Below are positions 8,343 through 18,897 of a stretch of 64,000 bases of DNA, in pieces. Position 1 is the first letter of the stretch. Each line of letters starts with the position of its first letter. Source of the DNA: Komagataeibacter sp. FXV3. GTDB lineage: Bacteria; Pseudomonadota; Alphaproteobacteria; Acetobacterales; Acetobacteraceae. A program made the position numbers and the translations under genes. The notes below the pieces were generated by a model, which was given only the letters and a program-made list of their open reading frames with translations, ran no database searches and was not told the origin of the DNA. The stretch lies in NCBI RefSeq assembly GCF_015155755.1, contig NZ_VWPI01000082.1, positions 31,349-95,348 of the forward strand, given 5' to 3'.

Positions 8343-10700
8343 ATGATACCTGAATATGCCTTTCCTGGTTACAGGAAACGACAGGCCCGCAGGATACCAT
8401 GGCCTGCATACATGCTTTTTCTTATTACGTTGCATTCTGTATTATGCCCCGCCAGGGCTACATCCGTGTCTTCCCACAAAAAGAACCGGAAACTTCCGGT
8501 CGCCCATCTGGAACAGGGCAGCCCACAGGCCGAACAGATGGAAGTCACCGCCCGGCGCACCACGCAGCGATTATCTGACGTAGCAGCCCCCACAACCGCC
8601 ATCAGCGGCCAGACACTGCATGCTTTTGATATTCTCGACATGAAAAGCATCATGAACATGGTGCCGAATGCCGTGGTGCCGACTGATCCGCAGAATATCA
8701 ATACATACATCAACATCCGTGGCATCCGGCAGGTGGACAACAACGCCGATCCCAATTTCGGCATGTACCGCAATGGCATTTACGATGGGGGCCTGCGCAC
8801 CAATCTCGGTCCGCAGGTGGATGTCGCACGGGTCGAGGTCAATCCCGGCCCGCAGACGGGCCTGTACGGACGTGATGCCGTGGGCGGCGCGGTCAACGTG
8901 ATATATGCGACACCGGAACAGAAAACCGGGGGATACCTGACCGGATCCTATGGCAATTATGGTCGGGGTGAATTACAGGGCGCAATCAATGTGCCGCTAT
9001 CGCATCATTTTGCGCTGCGCCTGACAGGCTGGTATATCGACCAGCCACGGGGCGCGCTCTACAACGCCACATTACATGAATATGAAGACCGCTACCGCCA
9101 GCAGGGCCTGCGGCTGGGGGCAAAATGGACACCCAATGACAATCTGTCCCTGACATGGATGGCGGAATATGGTGATGTTCACGGACCGTCCCTGGCCGGT
9201 TACGCACCCGGCGGCGTCGCCAACCTGATCCAGGGTGGCGCAGCAGAGACATCAGGTACGGTGTACCGTGACACCCCCGACCGTTCCCACAACCACCAGC
9301 TCTACCTTTCACAGGATCTGACATACAGATCGCGCTGGGGCACGTTCCAGTGGCTATCCGCCTATCGGGATTATCATCTTGATTCCGTGGAAGATGGGGA
9401 CCGGACGGATCTGTCGGCATCATCCTATCCCCTTACGTTACAGAATCAGTTTGTCCGCCATGAAAATACGCGTAATTATTATACCGAACTGCTGTGGTCA
9501 TCGCCACGGAACCGCCGCCTGACCTTTATGGCGGGGGCATCCTATTTCCATGAATATTTCTCGTTTCAACAGATATACAATACAAAAATCGACCTGAGCC
9601 TGCTGCAGGGGACGTGGGGCAACATTGCCTGTGATGCATTACAGGGTGACCCGACCTGTTCCGCCATTCCAGGTGGCAGCTTTCCCAATACCGGCCTGCA
9701 GGCGATAAGCGAATATGCCCCGGGGCCTGGATCGGGTATCGGGACACAGTCATGGTCCGGGTTTGTTTCTTCCACATTCCATATCACCCCGTCCCTCAGC
9801 CTGACCGCGACGGCACGCTATACACGCGACCGCAAAACGCTGTCCTACAACCAGTACAATAATCCCATGAATGCCAGCGGGCGGGCCATTGCCGCCCTGT
9901 TCGGGGATGTCTACCCGGACATGTCGCTCCATGACACGGCAACCTATGGCAACTGGAGCCCCAGCGCCGAACTGAATTACCGCCCGTTCCACAACGTCAA
10001 CCTTTATGCCCTGTACAGCAACGGCTTCCGCGCGGGCGGTTTCAGCACGACCACGACAACACCTTCCCTGATCCCGTATGGGGAAGAAACGGCGACCAGT
10101 TATGAACTGGGCGGGCGTACGCAATGGTTTGGCGGGCGTCTGGGCGTAAATGCCAGCCTGTTTTACATGACACAGAAACACCTGCTGCTGGATGAAGCCG
10201 ATCCGCGTGCGCCGACCGCGTTCAGTTTCTATTACCTTGCCAATGTCGGCAGTGCGCGCACATATGGTGCGGAACTGTCGGCCCAGCTTATGCTGACCCG
10301 CTGGTGGTCACTTTCGGGCAATGTTGGCTGGCTGCATGCCCGCATGGCTGGCGGCCAGTCATATGGCAGTTACGTTGCCGGACAGTCCCTGCCCGATACG
10401 CGCACATGGACAACAAACATACGATCCGAAATGGCGTATCCCATCACGCCCACCTATAACCTGCTGTTCAATGCCAACTGGCATCATGAGGCAGGCGGCA
10501 CGCTGGATATTACCAATGTCCCGTGGCATTCGCTTGACCGCCTGGACCTGACACTGGGCATGGCGTGGAAGAAGAACCAGCTTGTGGTCTTTGCCAACAA
10601 TGCCTTCAACAACCGCGTCGTGGATTACGCACTGACCGACGGAATGGACATACTGACCGCACCCGCGACCTATGGGGTGCGCTTTACCGCAGCCTTTTAG
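8343..10700 (+). CDS. TonB-dependent outer-membrane receptor
   Basis: The 785-residue protein has a signal peptide (hydrophobic core AYMLFLITLHSVLC, then PARA). A TonB-box-like QMEVTARR comes next, then a plug domain with NIRGIRQVDN and GLYGRDAVGGAVNVIY. A 22-strand barrel ends in the typical terminal phenylalanine (RFTAAF). It lacks an N-terminal STN domain, so it should not signal through an anti-sigma factor. Its position directly after a GPH sugar symporter and two TetR regulators suggests uptake of a plant-derived glycoside or similar compound rather than iron. A second ATG at 8412 would shorten the signal peptide without changing the mature protein. Confidence 0.92.
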   Translation: MIPEYAFPGYRKRQARRIPWPAYMLFLITLHSVLCPARATSVSSHKKNRKLPVAHLEQGSPQAEQMEVTARRTTQRLSDVAAPTTAISGQTLHAFDILDMKSIMNMVPNAVVPTDPQNINTYINIRGIRQVDNNADPNFGMYRNGIYDGGLRTNLGPQVDVARVEVNPGPQTGLYGRDAVGGAVNVIYATPEQKTGGYLTGSYGNYGRGELQGAINVPLSHHFALRLTGWYIDQPRGALYNATLHEYEDRYRQQGLRLGAKWTPNDNLSLTWMAEYGDVHGPSLAGYAPGGVANLIQGGAAETSGTVYRDTPDRSHNHQLYLSQDLTYRSRWGTFQWLSAYRDYHLDSVEDGDRTDLSASSYPLTLQNQFVRHENTRNYYTELLWSSPRNRRLTFMAGASYFHEYFSFQQIYNTKIDLSLLQGTWGNIACDALQGDPTCSAIPGGSFPNTGLQAISEYAPGPGSGIGTQSWSGFVSSTFHITPSLSLTATARYTRDRKTLSYNQYNNPMNASGRAIAALFGDVYPDMSLHDTATYGNWSPSAELNYRPFHNVNLYALYSNGFRAGGFSTTTTTPSLIPYGEETATSYELGGRTQWFGGRLGVNASLFYMTQKHLLLDEADPRAPTAFSFYYLANVGSARTYGAELSAQLMLTRWWSLSGNVGWLHARMAGGQSYGSYVAGQSLPDTRTWTTNIRSEMAYPITPTYNLLFNANWHHEAGGTLDITNVPWHSLDRLDLTLGMAWKKNQLVVFANNAFNNRVVDYALTDGMDILTAPATYGVRFTAAF

Positions 10701-10770
10701 GTCCCCATCAATGCAGTGCCCCTTTTTCCCAGAGGCTGCCTGAAAAGTCAGATCAGGAAATACCCTGCGA

Positions 10771-10830
10771 TTATAAGAACGTTTTTGGTAAAGCTTTTTT
10801 AAAACGCTTCGAAGAACACCGCTTTTATCA
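10771..10830 (+). repeat. Dispersed AT-rich extragenic repeat, copy A
   Basis: This copy carries the landmarks GTTTTTGGTAAAGCTTTTTT and GCTTCGAAGAACACCGC and lies between two convergent genes. Related copies occur at 18795-18882, 25430-25495 and 30140-30182, all just downstream of gene 3' ends and in the same orientation. The internal symmetry (AAGCTT core, A-rich and T-rich arms) could also let it act as a terminator. Confidence 0.6.
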
Positions 10831-10853
10831 ACCAGTTGTATTCAAACAGCCCC

Positions 10854-11891
10854 TCAGTCATCGTGTGATCCGATCAGTGATCTGATCTGCTGCCTGAAAT
10901 CATTCCGCATGGCGTCTTTTTCCATATCCGACAGCCATGTCGCATCAATCGTCTGCAGCGACAGGTCCGCCACCGCATGCACGTCCAGTGACAGTACACG
11001 GGCCATCGTAACGTACGCCGTCCCGATATCCGTCGCGAACATGGCAGGATCATCGGTGCAGGGAACCATGGACAGACCCGCCTGCGCCATGGCCTTCAGG
11101 GACGTCCAGCGCTGTTCCAGACGTTCAGGCACACAGGTCTGCGGGCAGACCGTAAAGGCCACGCCACGTTCTCGACAGCGACAGACCAGTTCGGGATCAG
11201 CCAGCAGGTTATAGCCATGGTCGATCCGGTCACAGCCCAGCACGTCAAGGCACGTCATGACGTTCCGGGGAGGGGCCTGTTGCAGTGTCTGGTTATCTTC
11301 ACACGCATGGGCCGTGCAACGCAGTCCGGAAGCGCGCGCCAGCGCATAGGCATCACGGAACAGTTCTGGCGGCCCCTTGCATTCCGCGCAGTCCATTCCG
11401 ATCCCGATGACTTCCGCGCGGGGATTGGCCACAACTTCCCTGACCATGGCCATCGCGGCATCTGGGCCGAGTTCGCGGTTGATGGCCGGGATCAGTCGCC
11501 CGACCACACCCAGTTCCGTCTGTGCCGCCCGCAGGCCATCGATCAGCCCATCCACTATTGTCGTGTACTGCACCCCATGGGGATAATGATAATCGGGGCT
11601 GAAAAAAAACTCGGCATAGCGCAGGTTGCCCTGACGGTATCCGTCCTCCATCGCTTCATAGGCTATGCGCGCGAAATCATCGCGCGTGACGATGCATTTT
11701 CCAATAATTTCAAGCCGGGACAGGAAATCATAGAAATCCATGAAACGGTAAAATGCATTCGGGTCAGTGGTGGGCAATGAGACCCCGTTCCTTGCTGCCA
11801 GGGACATGACCGTCGTGGCCCGCACCGCGCCTGCGAGATGGCAATGAAGGTCAATTTTCGGAATCCGCCGTATAATCGCATCCATATTCAT
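10854..11891 (-). CDS. Adenosine-deaminase-like metal-dependent hydrolase
   Basis: The 345-residue cytoplasmic TIM-barrel protein keeps the deaminase metal and catalytic motifs: HCHLAG near residue 17 (HxH), TAHACED (the HAGE motif with its glutamate), and CTDDP for the last metal aspartate. RIDHGYNLL replaces the usual RIGHG. GIGMDCAE stands where GIDLAGDE is usual, and CPQTC where CPxSN is usual, so substrate contacts differ from classic adenosine deaminase. Purine nucleosides, adenine or another aminated heterocycle are possible substrates. It is the last gene of an operon with a sodium:solute symporter, a DUF3311 protein and a TetR regulator, 25 bases after the symporter, which suggests the symporter imports its substrate. 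A second in-frame ATG lies two codons later. Confidence 0.88.
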   Translation of the reverse strand: MNMDAIIRRIPKIDLHCHLAGAVRATTVMSLAARNGVSLPTTDPNAFYRFMDFYDFLSRLEIIGKCIVTRDDFARIAYEAMEDGYRQGNLRYAEFFFSPDYHYPHGVQYTTIVDGLIDGLRAAQTELGVVGRLIPAINRELGPDAAMAMVREVVANPRAEVIGIGMDCAECKGPPELFRDAYALARASGLRCTAHACEDNQTLQQAPPRNVMTCLDVLGCDRIDHGYNLLADPELVCRCRERGVAFTVCPQTCVPERLEQRWTSLKAMAQAGLSMVPCTDDPAMFATDIGTAYVTMARVLSLDVHAVADLSLQTIDATWLSDMEKDAMRNDFRQQIRSLIGSHDD

Positions 11892-11916
11892 ACTCGATCA
11901 TCCTTTTCGGGCGTTG

Positions 11917-13287
11917 TCATGTAACGCGCTTCCTGCGCCACAGCGGACAGAACACAACCGCACAATTGACAAGAAGCCCTATAAAACCCGGATTGATGCC
12001 CCCAACGGACAGGCCGCTGGCGAACAGGGCAATCGCGGTCATGGCCCCGCACACGACCCCGGTCCCCGCGACACGCGCTGAAACAGGCCAGTCCAGCAGG
12101 ACAACAAACCACAGTGATGCAAACTGGATGCCGACATAACCGCTGATGTTCAGCGCTGTCAGCATGATGGCAGGCGCATGCGCCGTAGCCACCAGCGCCA
12201 GAACCAGAAACAGGATAACACCCAGATTGATCGCGCGGCGTGGATGCCCGTGCGCCAGACGGGGCATGATGCTACGTGTCATCATCGCCGCAATGTTAAG
12301 TGATGTCGCGGCCAGAACCAGCAACCCCGCCAGTACTGCGCCCGCCATGACCAGTGCCACCACCCATGGGGGCAGCAGCATGCCCGCCACATGGAAAAAC
12401 ACCCCATTCCCATCATGCAGCGGGGGTAATGAACGGATGGCAAAATATGTTGCAAACACCGCAAAGGGATACATCAGCATGTAAAGCGGCATGAACACCA
12501 TGGCCCTGCGCACCGCCTGCGCTGAACGCGCTGTAAACAGGTACGGTGTAACGGATGGCTGGAAATAGAACCCAACACCCTGATAGACAATCGTGCTGAC
12601 GGCAAAGACCATATCCGTCACGGCAGGCTGCCGGAACACGACGGGATGGGCGACATCTGTCCCTGTCCCGCCATATTGCGCGCAGATTGCCGCCACACCG
12701 ACAGCCGCAATCCCGAACAGCATCAGGCTGTCCTTGAGAAACGCGACATAGGTTGATGCACGCATGCCCCCCAATGCCACATATGCAAAGGCAATGACGG
12801 CACATCCCGCCAGTCCTGCCGCCGGTGTGCCAGGCAGCCCCATCATGCCCAGTGTCGCCCGCAGCCCGATAAACTGGAACTGTCCCCACGGCACCAGTGC
12901 GGCGATACAGCCCCATGCCGTCAGGCGTTCGAAGACCACGCTTCCGAAATGCCTGCCAAATACTTCGGGCACCGTACAGGCATCATATCGCCGGGCCCGT
13001 TCCCAAATGGCGGGACCGACAAAATATCCGACCGGGAATGCCAGCAGAAGATAACCCAGAAACCAGTATCCATAACTGACCCCATGGGCGTAAAGCCCGG
13101 CGGGAAAGGCGACAATCGACCCGATACTGTAGATTTCCCCCACTGTCAGGATAAACAGCATGGGCGCGGGCAGCGCCCTGTCCGCCACCAGCAGCGTTTC
13201 CACCGACAGGTGTTGCGAACGTGATCGGGCAAGGCAGGCCGCGCCAAGCGACAGAAGAACAACGCACGCCACAATCCCTGCCATCAT
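11917..13287 (-). CDS. Sodium:solute symporter family permease
   Basis: The 456-residue protein has about 13 hydrophobic helices. It has family features of the SSS superfamily: an N-terminal segment with SVETLLVADRALPAP, then FILTVGEIYSIGSIVAFPAG, and a conserved ARRYDACTVPEVFGRHFG. It imports an organic solute with sodium. The start overlaps the DUF3311 gene by four bases (ATGA), the usual pairing for this SSS subgroup. The neighbouring deaminase-like enzyme suggests a nucleobase, nucleoside or related nitrogen heterocycle as cargo, though this is inference from context. Confidence 0.9.
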   Translation of the reverse strand: MMAGIVACVVLLSLGAACLARSRSQHLSVETLLVADRALPAPMLFILTVGEIYSIGSIVAFPAGLYAHGVSYGYWFLGYLLLAFPVGYFVGPAIWERARRYDACTVPEVFGRHFGSVVFERLTAWGCIAALVPWGQFQFIGLRATLGMMGLPGTPAAGLAGCAVIAFAYVALGGMRASTYVAFLKDSLMLFGIAAVGVAAICAQYGGTGTDVAHPVVFRQPAVTDMVFAVSTIVYQGVGFYFQPSVTPYLFTARSAQAVRRAMVFMPLYMLMYPFAVFATYFAIRSLPPLHDGNGVFFHVAGMLLPPWVVALVMAGAVLAGLLVLAATSLNIAAMMTRSIMPRLAHGHPRRAINLGVILFLVLALVATAHAPAIMLTALNISGYVGIQFASLWFVVLLDWPVSARVAGTGVVCGAMTAIALFASGLSVGGINPGFIGLLVNCAVVFCPLWRRKRVT

Positions 13288-13490
13288 GATCGTTTCTCAC
13301 ACAGCCACAGGCATAGGGATGTCAACGGAAACCAGGCAAACATCCAGATCAAAACAACCGGAATTCCCATAATCGTCCATGACCGGAACCCCAGGAACGC
13401 GGCGACGGGAACAATGGCCATGAACGGAACACCCAGCCCCAGCGCGACACGCCGCCAATCCGGTCGACCTGACTGACGATCCCGGTTCAT
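13284..13490 (-). CDS. DUF3311-type small membrane protein
   Basis: The 68-residue protein has two hydrophobic helices (VALGLGVPFMAIVPVAAFLG and IPVVLIWMFAWFPLTSLCLW) and a basic N-terminus. Proteins of this size and form are typically encoded just before an SSS symporter and may be an accessory subunit of it. It overlaps both neighbours by four bases, so translation of the three genes is coupled. Its mechanism is unknown. Confidence 0.8.
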   Translation of the reverse strand: MNRDRQSGRPDWRRVALGLGVPFMAIVPVAAFLGFRSWTIMGIPVVLIWMFAWFPLTSLCLWLCEKRS

Positions 13491-14086
13491 GGCTGTTCCG
13501 TATCATCATGCCAGCCTGCTTCAGCACGGGTTTCACGCAGGACAAGTTCGATCGCCCAGCTAATGACCGCGCCTGCGTCCTTGCCGTTCATGCCGAATTC
13601 TTCCTTGAGCGTAAGCCACGACAGCACATTATCCAGACAGGCCACGACAGCTTCCGCCCGCACCCGGGCCGCGAGCGGCACATCGGGCGTGTCACGCCAC
13701 AACGCCTTACGCCGGCGAAGCGCCAGTTCATTACGGAACCGGATGCGCATTGAACGCCCGACACGGGTCAGGGCAAGGATACGGGCAAGATTGGGACGAC
13801 TGTCGAATTTCTCCGCAGCCGTGCGGAAACCCTGCACCAGTTCCTTTTCATTCATGCCCGATACAATCCCGAAGACTTCCGAATTCAGCCAGTCGCCTGT
13901 TGCGCGCAGCAGGTCATCGCGTGAGGGAAAATACCGATAGACAGTCCGCAATGACACCTCCGCCCTCTTTGCAATGGCGGAAGTCGGGACTGCCACATCA
14001 TTCATTTCTTCAAGCAGGGCAATGAAGCCATCGATAATGCGCTGTCGGGTCAGGGCAGCATATTCTTCACGTAACATATGGCACAC
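13487..14086 (-). CDS. TetR-family regulator of the symporter-deaminase operon
   Basis: The 199-residue protein carries a helix-turn-helix near residues 25-60 (VPTSAIAKRAEVSLRTVYRYFPS) and a helical C-terminal domain with VLSWLTLKEEFGM. It is the first gene of a four-gene operon and overlaps the next gene by four bases. A perfect 22-bp palindrome ends nine bases upstream of the start, so it very likely represses its own operon and is released by the imported solute or a product. An ATG three codons downstream could be the true start. Confidence 0.9.
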   Translation of the reverse strand: MCHMLREEYAALTRQRIIDGFIALLEEMNDVAVPTSAIAKRAEVSLRTVYRYFPSRDDLLRATGDWLNSEVFGIVSGMNEKELVQGFRTAAEKFDSRPNLARILALTRVGRSMRIRFRNELALRRRKALWRDTPDVPLAARVRAEAVVACLDNVLSWLTLKEEFGMNGKDAGAVISWAIELVLRETRAEAGWHDDTEQP

Positions 14087-14094
14087 ACATGCAG

Positions 14095-14116
14095 TTGTGA
14101 CACATGTGTGTCACAA
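14095..14116. promoter_or_regulatory. Perfect inverted repeat, probable TetR operator
   Basis: Arms TTGTGACAC and GTGTCACAA flank a 4-base spacer ATGT. The site sits just upstream of the TetR-DUF3311-SSS-deaminase operon, where a bound repressor would block transcription or ribosome access. Confidence 0.8.
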
Positions 14117-14332
14117 TAACGCAAACGAGTCAATTACGCACACATGCCATGTCGCCTGCATTAGTCGTATCTTGATTGATGGAATGACGGTTATGGAATG
14201 CAACAGGGGTCAGGCTGCCACAAGGACAGCCTGAAACAGTTCAGCAGGTCGCGCCCCGCACGCCGTCTGCCAGAAAACGCTTTTCCTTGACCCGGCTACT
14301 GGCCGGGAACATGCCCCAGCCAGCCGGAAGAC

Positions 14333-16504
14333 CTATTTTTCCAGTTTCATCAGGCGTGATGCCCGGCTGAGCGCCATGATCGGAAAAAACTGCCGGTACA
14401 GGTCATAACGCAGCATGAACGCACGCGAGAGTTCCGCCCCCTGCTGCAGCCGCTTTGACAATGCGGGATCATCCAGCTTGATGGTCTGGCCAACCCCGTA
14501 ACCGGGGAATCCGGTGCCGGTGAATTCCTTTTCATGCCAGCTACCGTCAGCCTGCTGCAGGTCGATCAGGTAGCGGCAGCCACGGGCGATGGCCCCGTAA
14601 TCCTGCGGGCGGTTGGCGGCGATCAGGCCCATCAGTGCCCATGCGGTCTGCGATGGCGTGGTCGGTCCATGTCCAACCATGGACAGTTCCATATAGGACG
14701 CGCAGCTTTCGCCCCACCCGCCATTTTCCTGCTGGTGGGCTACCAGCCAGTCACAGGCCTTGGTGATATAGGGCTGCGTCATGTCCTCACCAATTGCGGC
14801 AAGTGCCGGCAGGACCGCACCCGTGCCATACAGGTAATTGACACCCCAGCGGCCAAACCACGGGCCATCGGGTTCCTGTTCGGCGCGGATATAGGCCAGT
14901 GCGCGCTGGATGGTGGGCATGTGGCGCGGCAGGCCCAGAATGCCAAAGGCTTCCAGGACATGTGCCGTCACATCGACTGATGGGGGATCGAGGGCTTCGC
15001 CAAAATCACAGAACGGAATTTTTGACAGGATGCTGCGGTTATTGTCCTTGTCGAACGCACCCCATCCGCCGCATTCGCTCTGCATGCCGATCAGCCAGTT
15101 CACCCCACGGCTGATGGCTTCTTCCACGCCCCGCTTCTTCCATTCATCGCGGTTACGGCACGACGAAAGGGCGATCAGGGCAACGGCGGTGTCATCCGTA
15201 TCGGGATAGCGGTCATTGGCATATTCAAATGCCCAGCCACCGGGTTCCACGTCCGGCAGCTTGATGGACCAGTCACCCTTTACACGCACCTGACGGTCCA
15301 GCAGCCAGCCCAGTGCCTTTTCCATTTCCGGCGTGAACCGGGTTTCGCCATCGGCATCATGCAGGGCCATGATCGCCAGCATGGTATCCCATACCGGGCT
15401 GTTGGTCGCCTGGATCCAGCTTGCATCACCCCTGTCATGACGCCAGCCGGGATCATTCAGGGCGGACAGCGCCTTGGCCATGACGGGGTGATGGAACTGG
15501 TAATCCTCGCCATGCAGCGCCATCAGGCCGTACACCCATGGCGGCTGGATGCCGCCCCAGCCACCATCGGCATCCTGATGGCGGATGATCCATTCCAGCA
15601 TGTGCCGGATGGCGGCCTCACGCAGGGTATTGCGCTTGAGGAATTTGGACTGCAGCCAGTGCAGGCCACGGTCCGTCTTGCGGAAGAACTTGTCCCACAG
15701 GTCGCGCTCCCCCCTGGCGGGCAGTTCGTAATCGAAATTCGCACGCCCCCCGGGGAACAGGACGTCCAGACGGTCCTGCGGGCGCAGCGGGCGCGAGGGC
15801 CTGCGGGCGGACAGGATGGCCAGCGGCACCAGTGTCGCACGTGCCCACTGCGCGAAATTGTAGATGGAAAAGACAAAGTTGTTGGGAAACCAGATGACTT
15901 CTGGCGGCAGGTTGGGCGTTTTCTCCCACGGCCATTCCCCGATCAGCGCCAGCCAGTACCGCGTGAAGACGCGGATGTTCTTCAGCCCCCCCTTGCTGGC
16001 GATCCATGTGGCGGCCCGGCTTATGGCCGGATCATCAGCGGGATAACCAAGGGAACGCAGGGCGGCGTAGGATTCAACGGTGGCGTTGATGTCGCCATTC
16101 CCGGCACCGTAATAGGTGCCCCATGACCCGTCCTCGCGCTGCATTTCCAGCAGGGCCTTGCCCAGACGCGGGCGCAGCGGGTGATCTTCAAGGCCAAGGA
16201 ACCACAGGGCCAGGCACCACTCCGCCTCCATGGAAGCATTGGATGCGACCGAGCCAACCCAGTGGCCATCGGGCTTCTGCTGCCCGATCAGCCAGTCACA
16301 GGCGGAAGACACGGCATGGGACAGGCTGTTATCCATCGTCCGCAGGACCGAGACCGCAGCCACGTCCTTGCCGCCCCCGTTCACGGACCGGGTGCCAGCA
16401 AGGGGGAAAGTTGTGCCGGAAACGGTGTTGTCAGAAGATGTGGCTGTTTTTGTTAGCGGGCGACTTTCCCTGGTCATGTTTTCCATACCTGTGTGAAATG
16501 TCAT
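14333..16504 (-). CDS. shc: Squalene-hopene cyclase
   Basis: This enzyme cyclises squalene to hopene and diplopterol, the precursors of membrane hopanoids. The catalytic DTDD lies at residues 435-438. At least seven QW-type repeats are visible (for example QKPDGHW, QREDGSW, QDADGGW, QSECGGW, QQENGGW, QQADGSW). The 723-residue length is normal with a slightly extended, Ser/Thr-rich N-terminus of about 55 residues. An ATG six codons later (MENMTRES) is an alternative start. It lies 30 bases after a TetR gene and downstream of a drug exporter, without the usual hpnC/D/E squalene genes, so it may be a stress-responsive or second copy. Confidence 0.96.
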   Translation of the reverse strand: MTFHTGMENMTRESRPLTKTATSSDNTVSGTTFPLAGTRSVNGGGKDVAAVSVLRTMDNSLSHAVSSACDWLIGQQKPDGHWVGSVASNASMEAEWCLALWFLGLEDHPLRPRLGKALLEMQREDGSWGTYYGAGNGDINATVESYAALRSLGYPADDPAISRAATWIASKGGLKNIRVFTRYWLALIGEWPWEKTPNLPPEVIWFPNNFVFSIYNFAQWARATLVPLAILSARRPSRPLRPQDRLDVLFPGGRANFDYELPARGERDLWDKFFRKTDRGLHWLQSKFLKRNTLREAAIRHMLEWIIRHQDADGGWGGIQPPWVYGLMALHGEDYQFHHPVMAKALSALNDPGWRHDRGDASWIQATNSPVWDTMLAIMALHDADGETRFTPEMEKALGWLLDRQVRVKGDWSIKLPDVEPGGWAFEYANDRYPDTDDTAVALIALSSCRNRDEWKKRGVEEAISRGVNWLIGMQSECGGWGAFDKDNNRSILSKIPFCDFGEALDPPSVDVTAHVLEAFGILGLPRHMPTIQRALAYIRAEQEPDGPWFGRWGVNYLYGTGAVLPALAAIGEDMTQPYITKACDWLVAHQQENGGWGESCASYMELSMVGHGPTTPSQTAWALMGLIAANRPQDYGAIARGCRYLIDLQQADGSWHEKEFTGTGFPGYGVGQTIKLDDPALSKRLQQGAELSRAFMLRYDLYRQFFPIMALSRASRLMKLEK

Positions 16505-16534
16505 GGAGGATTTGAATGATCCTGCTGGCCTGAA

Positions 16535-17089
16535 TTACGGCGTGCAGGGGTCGGACAGGATCAGCCGCTGAAAATCGGCAAAGGTGGTTTTCCACCATTC
16601 CTGATCCATTTCCATAAAACCGAGGCTTCTTAGAAAAAACGCTCCTTCAGCAGCAAATATCGCGATGCGGGCCTGGCGCGCGTCCCGACTGTCAGGGTCG
16701 CTTCCGTTAAACCAGCCTGCGTACCATGCACGTATCTTCTGTAAATATTTTGGCGACTGAAGCAAGGTGACAAGCATGCCGGCCATTCTGGCCTGGGTTG
16801 TATCATCGATCTGGCTGATGGTCAGGACATAGGCACGGGCCCGGTCAATGACATCGGCATCGGGTCCGATCTGCCGGGCGACGCTTGCATCGAATGCCGC
16901 AAGCCAGCGGTCGATCAGCGCGGTCATCAGGTCATCCTTGCTGCCGAAACAGTACTGCAGGCCCCCCTTGGTAATGCCCGCCTCCCTTGCCACGGCTTCC
17001 AGCGTCAGGGCGGCCACGCCTTCGCGGTGGACAAGCCGTTCAACACAGTCCAGGACGTTTTCACGGTCTATGGTTCTGGGACGCGCCAT
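16535..17089 (-). CDS. TetR-family regulator next to shc
   Basis: Residues 1-60 form the DNA-binding domain (MARPRTIDRENVLDCVERLV, then LTLEAVAREAGITKGGLQYCFGSKDDLM), and the rest is a helical ligand domain. The frame is open further up to 17134, but the ATG at 17089 has GAGG seven to eight bases ahead and matches the usual N-terminus of this family. It lies between an MFS exporter and squalene-hopene cyclase on one strand. It may control efflux together with membrane hopanoid content; no clear operator was found. Confidence 0.88.
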   Translation of the reverse strand: MARPRTIDRENVLDCVERLVHREGVAALTLEAVAREAGITKGGLQYCFGSKDDLMTALIDRWLAAFDASVARQIGPDADVIDRARAYVLTISQIDDTTQARMAGMLVTLLQSPKYLQKIRAWYAGWFNGSDPDSRDARQARIAIFAAEGAFFLRSLGFMEMDQEWWKTTFADFQRLILSDPCTP

Positions 17090-17169
17090 GCGGTGCCTCT
17101 GCCGTTTCAATCCAAGCGTATGGAAATAAAACACGCACTGTCATCGCGCAAGCCGGAATCAGCCTCCCG

Positions 17170-18699
<1,530 letters not shown>

Positions 18700-18794
18700 T
18701 CAAAACCCGATCATGCAGCCAGTAGTACGGGACTAGCAAGACGGGGCCTGATCGGACCCGGATAGAAAACCGACCTGTAAAGCCTTCAGAAAAT

Positions 18795-18882
18795 CATGAA
18801 AAAGTTTCTTTTGGTGAAGCTTTTTTTCAAAAATCTTCAGGAAACGTTGTCTTTTTGAAAAAAGGCGACACCCGAAAACTTT
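18795..18882 (+). repeat. Dispersed AT-rich extragenic repeat, copy B (longest)
   Basis: This is the most complete copy. It has TTTTGGTGAAGCTTTTTTTC, then ATCTTCAGGAAACG, then the hairpin-like CTTTTTGAAAAAAGG, then GGCGACACCCGAAAACTTT. It ends about 16 bases beyond the stop of the reductase gene and may terminate its transcript. Confidence 0.65.
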
Positions 18883-18897
18883 CCTTTTTACAATTCC

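Noticed and set aside
14210..14234. Hairpin TCAGGCTG/CAGCCTGA as a terminator
   Set aside because: No T-rich run follows on either strand, and it lies in the wrong place for the end of the adjacent cyclase gene.
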